A stretch of 44,179 nucleotides of DNA from Chara braunii (lineage: Eukaryota; Streptophyta; Charophyceae; Charales; Characeae): contig BFEA01000329.1 in NCBI GenBank assembly GCA_003427395.1, positions 307,476-351,654 of the forward strand, read 5' to 3'. Every line of letters begins with the position of its first letter. Positions within the stretch are counted from its first letter, which is position 1. Positions 38,964-44,179 of this stretch are shown here, one piece after another. Both the position numbers and the translations under genes were made by a program. The notes beneath the pieces were generated by a model. The model was not told the origin of the DNA and ran no database searches. It was given only the letters and a program-made list of their open reading frames with translations.

Positions 38964-39046
38964 GGAATCAGCCAAAAATTAGACACGAAGGCCGAAACGG
39001 ACGACCTGACGAATGGGCACGAGAAAGAACATAACTTTCGAGCGGC

Positions 39047-39070
<24 letters not shown>
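38835..39070. repeat. Tandem duplication with GA arrays, 143-bp period
   Basis: ATTAGACATGAAGGTCGAAA through AAAGAACATAACTTTCGAG occurs at 38835 and again at 38978, each followed by a (GA)n run. Confidence 0.9.
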
Positions 39071-39077
<7 letters not shown>

Positions 39078-41030
39078 GTGGCACTTCTTGAACATCAAGT
39101 TCAATTGTTAGAGCTGTACTGTTGTTCGCTCTAGGATAAAGCACGCAGCACGCGCAAACAGAAAAAGGGACGCCTTGCAAAAAAAACGAAAGAAGGCACT
39201 CACAGTCCCCTTGCTGCATGATCGTTTTCGTGTTTCCCGATGGTCCTTCCTTCCTGGAAGACCGTTTTCGTGTTTGCCTGGAGATTCCATCGGCGAAGGA
39301 CTGAGCATGGTGACACAGGCAAAACTTCGCTTCCGTACATATTGGTCTCTCACAGGCAACCTCACAGCATCAAGGATCGAAAACAAACGACGGCGAAGAG
39401 AGAGCGGGGAGGGCGGGGGGAAGGGGAAGGGCAGGGAAGGGAAGGGGAATTATAGAGAGAAAAAAGGGGGGAGGTGACTTGCAGAGGAGAGAGGGAGATG
39501 AGAGCACATTTTTTGAACTAATCATTCAACCAAACGAGAACCGACTGGCAAGATGCTAATGACCGAAAACATGAAGCATTTTTTTTGGACTCTTTGACTG
39601 CCAAGACGGCAAAGAAAACAGGTCCGGGAGCCAGACGACATGGGAGGGAGGAGAGGAGGGAGGGAGGAAAAAAGACCAAACGGATACGAAAGGACAGACG
39701 TCAAACGAGAGAGAATCGGTGAGGGGAGAGAAGTGGTGGCAAGGGCGAGCGGAGGGACAAGAGCGAGAAAGCAGACAGTGGGGACGAACAAAGGGGAAGA
39801 AACGAGAAAGGTGGTCAAAGGGGGGGGGGGGGGGGAAGGGGGGGGAGAGGGTGGAGGAAGGAAGAAAGGGAGGGGGGCATGGGGAAAGCGGGAGGGGGGA
39901 GGGGGAGACGAAGGGGCAAAGAGGGAGGGAGGAAAAGGAAAGGGGGGAGAAAATGCGAGGTAAAAGGGGATATACAGAGAGAGAGAGAGAGAGAGGACGG
40001 AGGACGTAGGGAAGACGAAGAAACAGGAGAGCCAGACCAGGGAACAACAACACAGTGAAGAAGGCCAAGACAGGGAAAAGAACAGTAGCGGCAACCAATT
40101 GGCCAATTTGCTTCCGAGCACATTTCTCTTCGAATAGCACCATCCATACATGTCGGCGTGTATCTCTTTTCAGGAAAAAGCTCACAAGACCGAGGTCAGA
40201 GAGACGGAGGTGAGAGTAGCTGGGAGGGGGGAAATACAGAAAAAAGGGAAAAACAAAAAGCAAAAGAAAAGAAGGCAACGAGAAAACGAGGATGCAAAGG
40301 AAAAGAAGAAAGACAAGACAAAGGAAGAGAGAGAAATAGAGGGAAAACGGCGGCAGAGAAGAGAATGGGGAAAACGCAAAGTCGAAGAGAGCGGGGGGCG
40401 AAAGAGAGATGAGGGGGGGGAGGAAAGAAGCCACAGGAGAGAAAAGCGGACGAAAAATGAAAACAGGGAGTAGAGAAGCGCGGGGCAAGGAACACGGCGA
40501 AAATAAGGATAGAAAAAAGAAAAGAAAAAAAAATGCAATTCCACAAAAGGAACCGACTCTTGAAAACGGGAGCGAATTTGCACACCCCCGAAATGAAACG
40601 GAGTGGTATCACCTTCCAGGAAACGGCGAAACTGAGACCAACCGCTGGGCCGCGCGCGCGCGCGCGCGCGCGCCCGCCCCCTATGGCTGCCCAAAGAGGA
40701 TATTCTAGTCAATTCAACCAAAAAAAAAAAAAAAAAAAAAAAAACTTCACACATCATGTGGGAGAACAGCAGCACCGCCCCATCCAGTCACACACGTATT
40801 CCGTTTCTGATTGTCGTAATTGAGAGGCACAAGAAAAGGGAAAGGAGTATCGGAAAGGGAAAACAAGCAAAGGCACAAGAAAAGGGAAAGGACAATCGGG
40901 GAAAGGGAGAAGGGGAAAAGACAAAAAGGGGGGAAAAAGTGAAAGAGGGTGAGACACAGGGCTGCTATAGCTTGGGAGGAGGAAACGAAAAGATGAAATG
41001 GAGGAAGAGTGAATTCCCCCAGAAGTAAAA
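39071..41030. repeat. Purine-rich (plus strand) low-complexity region
   Basis: Long stretches of almost pure A/G on the plus strand (about 39380-40030, 40200-40540 and 40820-41000), including a G-run near 39820-39834, interrupted by ordinary sequence. Open frames are low-complexity by-products. A (CG)n run lies at 40650-40673 and an A-run at 40721-40744. Confidence 0.8.
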
Positions 41031-42352
41031 GGAGTTCTGTACCTGCGACGATGATTGACAGAACTTTTCCGCCCATCGGCAACGGCAGCAATCACGACAG
41101 CGAAAAACACATCCCAACCAAGAACCAAGAATTGATCTACCAATCAATATATCAATCGTATTTATCTATCAATTTGACTGATATCTAGCTAACTAGCTAG
41201 CTGCTCTTCCTGCGGCGAATCACATATCTGATATCCTACCTACCTACGCGTCAAGCTACTGAGCTGTATAGCTGAAATATTATGGAAAATTAAATCATCA
41301 CGTCGTGACAACCAACCCACTCTCGAGTTCTATATCTTACACAATTCGTCGGAAAAGCCGAATACCCGCTTCGTTTGCCATTTCCCCCCGGCGGCTCTCT
41401 GCAGCATCGCCTCTTCTTCTCCCTTCCGTGGCGGCATCCCCCTGCACTCTCGGGCGCGCGCGTGCTCAAATACACGCAGCGGCGCACGCGCGTGCACTCA
41501 CGCCCAGACACCAACAAATGAAAAACACGCGGACGCCAAAGAACGATAGGGAGAACAGGAACGGTGAAAGCGGAGAGAGAGAGAGGAGCAGTGAACAGAC
41601 GACATCGAGAAGAAGAAGGATACGGAGAAGAAGGAGAAGAAGGAGAAGAAGGAGGAGGAAAGGAGAGTGAACCACCAACGAGGAGAGCGCAACCCCCACG
41701 TACCTTTTCGTATCTCATTTTTACGGTTTTATTTCCTGCCTCTTTTTCATTTACGAAAGAGAGCGCGAAAGATTAAAACGACGAAGAAATAGTGCTTTTC
41801 TTATTCCCACAGCTTTCCCCTAATCGTCCTCCTCCACTTCTCTACCTCTCATATTTCACGAAGAGAAAACACATAGCAGCAAAACGCAAAACGTCACAAC
41901 GTCCACGTCTGTCCATCCGTCCGTTCTCGCCTCCCCCCCTTCCTCCCCCGCCTTCCCTTCACACCCAACAAATTCCACATCCGCTTCCGCTCCCTCCTCT
42001 TTCCCGCACATCCTTCCTCTCACTCCTCTCTTCCCCGCCCCCACCACTCTTTCCTCCTCTGCGTCTCTCCTCTCTCTCTCTCTCACGCGCACACACAAAA
42101 ACACAAACTCGCTTTGTACAACCGACCACTCCTCCCTCCCCCCTCGCTCTCTCTTCTCCTCTTTTCCATCCTTTCAAAACGTCTCCTTTCTCAGTCAAAC
42201 TCCAGCGAGCTAACAAATCCAAAGAACAGGCCCATCACCTCCGTCACAGGCATCCAGTGAGTGAATTCCCCATCTCCACCTTCTTTCTTACAACTACTCT
42301 CCTTTCCCCAATTTCACCCTCCCCAGTTTCTCCCTCCTCCTTGTCGTGGTTC
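41031..42352. other. 3' flank of the response-regulator gene
   Basis: No coding frame with family resemblance. It is pyrimidine-rich on the plus strand (41800-42340). It presumably contains the 3' untranslated region of the minus-strand gene to its right, or further 3' exons if the visible stop lies in an intron. Confidence 0.45.
41728..41733 (-). terminator. Candidate polyadenylation signal AATAAA
   Basis: The minus strand reads AATAAA about 620 bases after the response-regulator stop codon. Plant signals are loose, so this is only suggestive. Confidence 0.25.
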
Positions 42353-44179
42353 TCATGTTGGAAAACTATTCACGTTTTGCGACGACGTGTGGTGCCCGTT
42401 CCGTTCGGTGACGTATCTGTTCGGTGTTCCGTGGGTAAGGAGCATCTGGCCCAACGGGGAAGGCAAGTGGCGCCGTTGATGCTCATCCCCGCCTGCTAGG
42501 ACGAGTATACCACTACTGCTGCCACCCGCACCACCCGTGACAGACCGGTAGGGACTCAGCTCTCCTGCCGTTCCCCCCGTCGACCCTCCGTAAATCGACG
42601 GGGCCGGCGGAGCCAGGCAGTTTGCTCCCCCAGTTACCCCCCCCCCCAGCGAAACCAGAGGTTTCGACTCCGCCGTCACAAGAGAGCTCATGTGGTCAAC
42701 GCTTCTCAGCATCGAAACAAGAGGTTTCGATTCCGCGACGTCACCGCCTCCGCCGGCTCCTCCCCCCCCGCCTAGAACTACACCACCTCCCGCTACCCCG
42801 CCGAGCGCCCTGATCGAGTCTACATTCTGAGGGCTCAACCCGCGCACATCCGCAGAGCCCCCCGCCGCGGGTCCGCCTTGTTGCTGCTGTTGCTGTAAGT
42901 AGCCGGTCTGCGGCCCCGCCCCTCCGCCTGCCCCCGCCCCTCCCCCTGCTCGCGAGGTCAACATGCAGCAAGTGCTCTGAAGCGGGTTGCGTAATGCGCC
43001 TGCATCTCCCGTGAGAATCCGGTCCGCAGCGCCCCTTGCTCCTCCTGCCCCCCCCGCCGAGCCCGCTGTCAATCCCGACCCGTCGAGTCTTAAAGGATTC
43101 ATACCTTCCGTCAACTGCACACCACCTCCGCCTCCACCTCCGCCCACTCTCGCACCTCCGCCGCCGGTCATCAACCCGTTCCCTAGACACCCGCCATCTC
43201 CCCCGGGATTGCCGGAGCCGAGATTCCCTCCGCTGCAGAGCGACGAGCCGCCCAACATCGACATCGGGGACATGGCGCCCCCGCCGCCCGGCCCTAGCCC
43301 CGCGGCATTCCCCAGCACCGCAAGTGCAGGATTGCCGAAGCCCGCCATCAGCGAGGACGCAAGCGAGTCATCCGCACCTCCCAGGCCAAGCCTCGACCTC
43401 GCCACCACCTCCTGCTGCGCGTTGAACAGCAAATTTAGGTCCATCTGCGAAAGATCTCCAATTCCCGCTCCCGCGCCCGCTGCAGCCGTCAGGCCTCCGA
43501 GGAGACCCGCGGCACTCGAGCCCATCAAGGCTGCAGCGGCGCCGGCTCCGCTCCCGTGCGCTCCGGTCCGCTGCAGATGCGCCAGCGTCGCCGACTGCGA
43601 GTGCGCAATCGTTTGCCCTTGGAAGACCTGCAGCCCTCTCACCAAATCCGCGGCGTCTAGCCCTCCCCCCGTCAAACACTCCAGCCCGCTCAATCCCCCC
43701 ACCAGTCCCCCATTTCCCGGCGACTTCCCCATTGCCCCTCCTAGACCAACGCCAATTCCGCCCAGCCCTGCCAACCCCGCCAAATTGAACGCCCTAGCCA
43801 GGGTATTGCCGACCCCTGGCCCTACGACTGCCCTTGCCGCATTGTTTATCTGCATCGACCCACTCAAACCCGCTTCCGCCGATGGCTGATACGTCAGCGA
43901 CGCGTGCTGCGCTGTCTCCACACCGCTCAACCTTTTCAAATAGAGGCGGTATTTCTGCAAATGGCTTGCTACATTCTCTCTCGTCAGTCCTTGCACGTTC
44001 ATCAGCTCCAGAATTTTCTTCGGCACTGCCTTCTCGATTCCCAGTTGCGTTACCGCATTCACAAATTGCTGATGCAAATCCTGAGACCACACCACTCGTG
44101 CCTTCTTTAAGCTGTTGGCGTCCTCCAGCGGTTCCTCGTTCCCGCCATTTTTGTCCTTCCGCTTTCTATTCGGTCCTTC
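42353..44179 (-). CDS. Type-B response regulator (GARP/Myb-like transcription factor), 5' end outside window
   Basis: Type-B response regulators are nuclear transcription factors that end the cytokinin phosphorelay. A receiver domain accepts phosphate from histidine phosphotransfer proteins and the GARP domain binds DNA. Visible here: a basic stretch ([10 protein letters not shown]), the link DANSLKKAR, and a GARP domain at about 44110-43925 ([54 protein letters not shown], including the signature SHLQKYR). About 530 residues of Gly/Ala-rich tail follow, with a Gln run and a repeated AESKPLVS. The frame is open to the window edge, so the GTG at 44095 is not the start. The receiver domain must lie further right, probably in earlier exons. 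The stop at 42353 is the first in frame; a spliced last exon cannot be excluded. About 608 codons are visible. Confidence 0.93.
   Translation of the reverse strand, partial: EGPNRKRKDKNGGNEEPLEDANSLKKARVVWSQDLHQQFVNAVTQLGIEKAVPKKILELMNVQGLTRENVASHLQKYRLYLKRLSGVETAQHASLTYQPSAEAGLSGSMQINNAARAVVGPGVGNTLARAFNLAGLAGLGGIGVGLGGAMGKSPGNGGLVGGLSGLECLTGGGLDAADLVRGLQVFQGQTIAHSQSATLAHLQRTGAHGSGAGAAAALMGSSAAGLLGGLTAAAGAGAGIGDLSQMDLNLLFNAQQEVVARSRLGLGGADDSLASSLMAGFGNPALAVLGNAAGLGPGGGGAMSPMSMLGGSSLCSGGNLGSGNPGGDGGCLGNGLMTGGGGARVGGGGGGGGVQLTEGMNPLRLDGSGLTAGSAGGAGGARGAADRILTGDAGALRNPLQSTCCMLTSRAGGGAGAGGGAGPQTGYLQQQQQQGGPAAGGSADVRGLSPQNVDSIRALGGVAGGGVVLGGGGGAGGGGDVAESKPLVSMLRSVDHMSSLVTAESKPLVSLGGGVTGGANCLAPPAPSIYGGSTGGTAGELSPYRSVTGGAGGSSSGILVLAGGDEHQRRHLPSPLGQMLLTHGTPNRYVTERNGHHTSSQNVNSFPT

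Noticed and set aside
39522-40488. Long Ser/Pro/Phe-rich minus-strand frames
   Set aside because: They are products of the purine-rich strand asymmetry and lack any motif.
42987-43889. A 300-codon Pro-rich open frame on the plus strand
   Set aside because: It is the antisense shadow of the Gly/Ala-rich response-regulator tail.
44093-44095. GTG at 44095 as start codon of the response regulator
   Set aside because: The frame stays open upstream to the window edge and encodes family-typical basic and linker residues, so the codon is an internal Val.

Overview
The window looks like nuclear DNA of a streptophyte (land plant or charophyte alga). The clearest evidence is the only convincing host gene, at the right edge on the minus strand: the nuclear-localisation/GARP (Myb-like) DNA-binding region and long C-terminal tail of a type-B cytokinin response regulator. 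Supporting evidence is a plant-style initiator-Met primer-binding site, U6 snRNA-derived fragments, LINE remnants with a zf-RVT domain, and many microsatellites. A charophyte such as Chara would fit the repeat-rich, single-N-scarred assembly, but I cannot prove the species from sequence alone.

Layout. 1-75 is a GC-rich palindromic cluster that cuts the end of a Ty3/Gypsy element. 76-5785 is that decayed Gypsy element on the minus strand: gag capsid, zinc knuckle, protease, linker, RT, RNase H, a PHD-type zinc finger, integrase. Its primer-binding site is at 5774-5785 and probable LTR sequence lies to the right. 7.8-16 kb is a mosaic of LINE pieces, short retroelement tails, tandem repeats and foldback elements. 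16176-17796 is a clean 5'-truncated LINE insertion with a 19-bp target-site duplication. 17.9-20.8 kb is an N gap followed by CT, CTT, CGTCGCC and GATA repeats. 20952-21040 is a U6 snRNA pseudogene. 21.3-22.6 kb holds two overlapping LINE fragments. 23.6-26.6 kb is a second, more damaged Gypsy copy of the same family. 26.6-30.2 kb has no recognisable gene. 30.2-37.3 kb is a cluster of small inverted-repeat elements (at least three families) and minisatellites, including one MITE inserted inside a tRNA-like sequence. 37.9-41 kb is compound CT/GA satellite and purine-rich DNA. 42353-44179 is the response-regulator gene.

The genes do not form a pathway: apart from the response regulator, nearly everything recognisable is mobile-element debris. 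Three observations stand out. First, a C4HC3 PHD finger lies inside the Gypsy pol region between RNase H and integrase. Second, foldback elements carry readable 3-bp or TA target duplications. Third, an exact 19-base Tn5 mosaic-end sequence at 37147-37165 almost certainly marks library adapter carried into the assembly.
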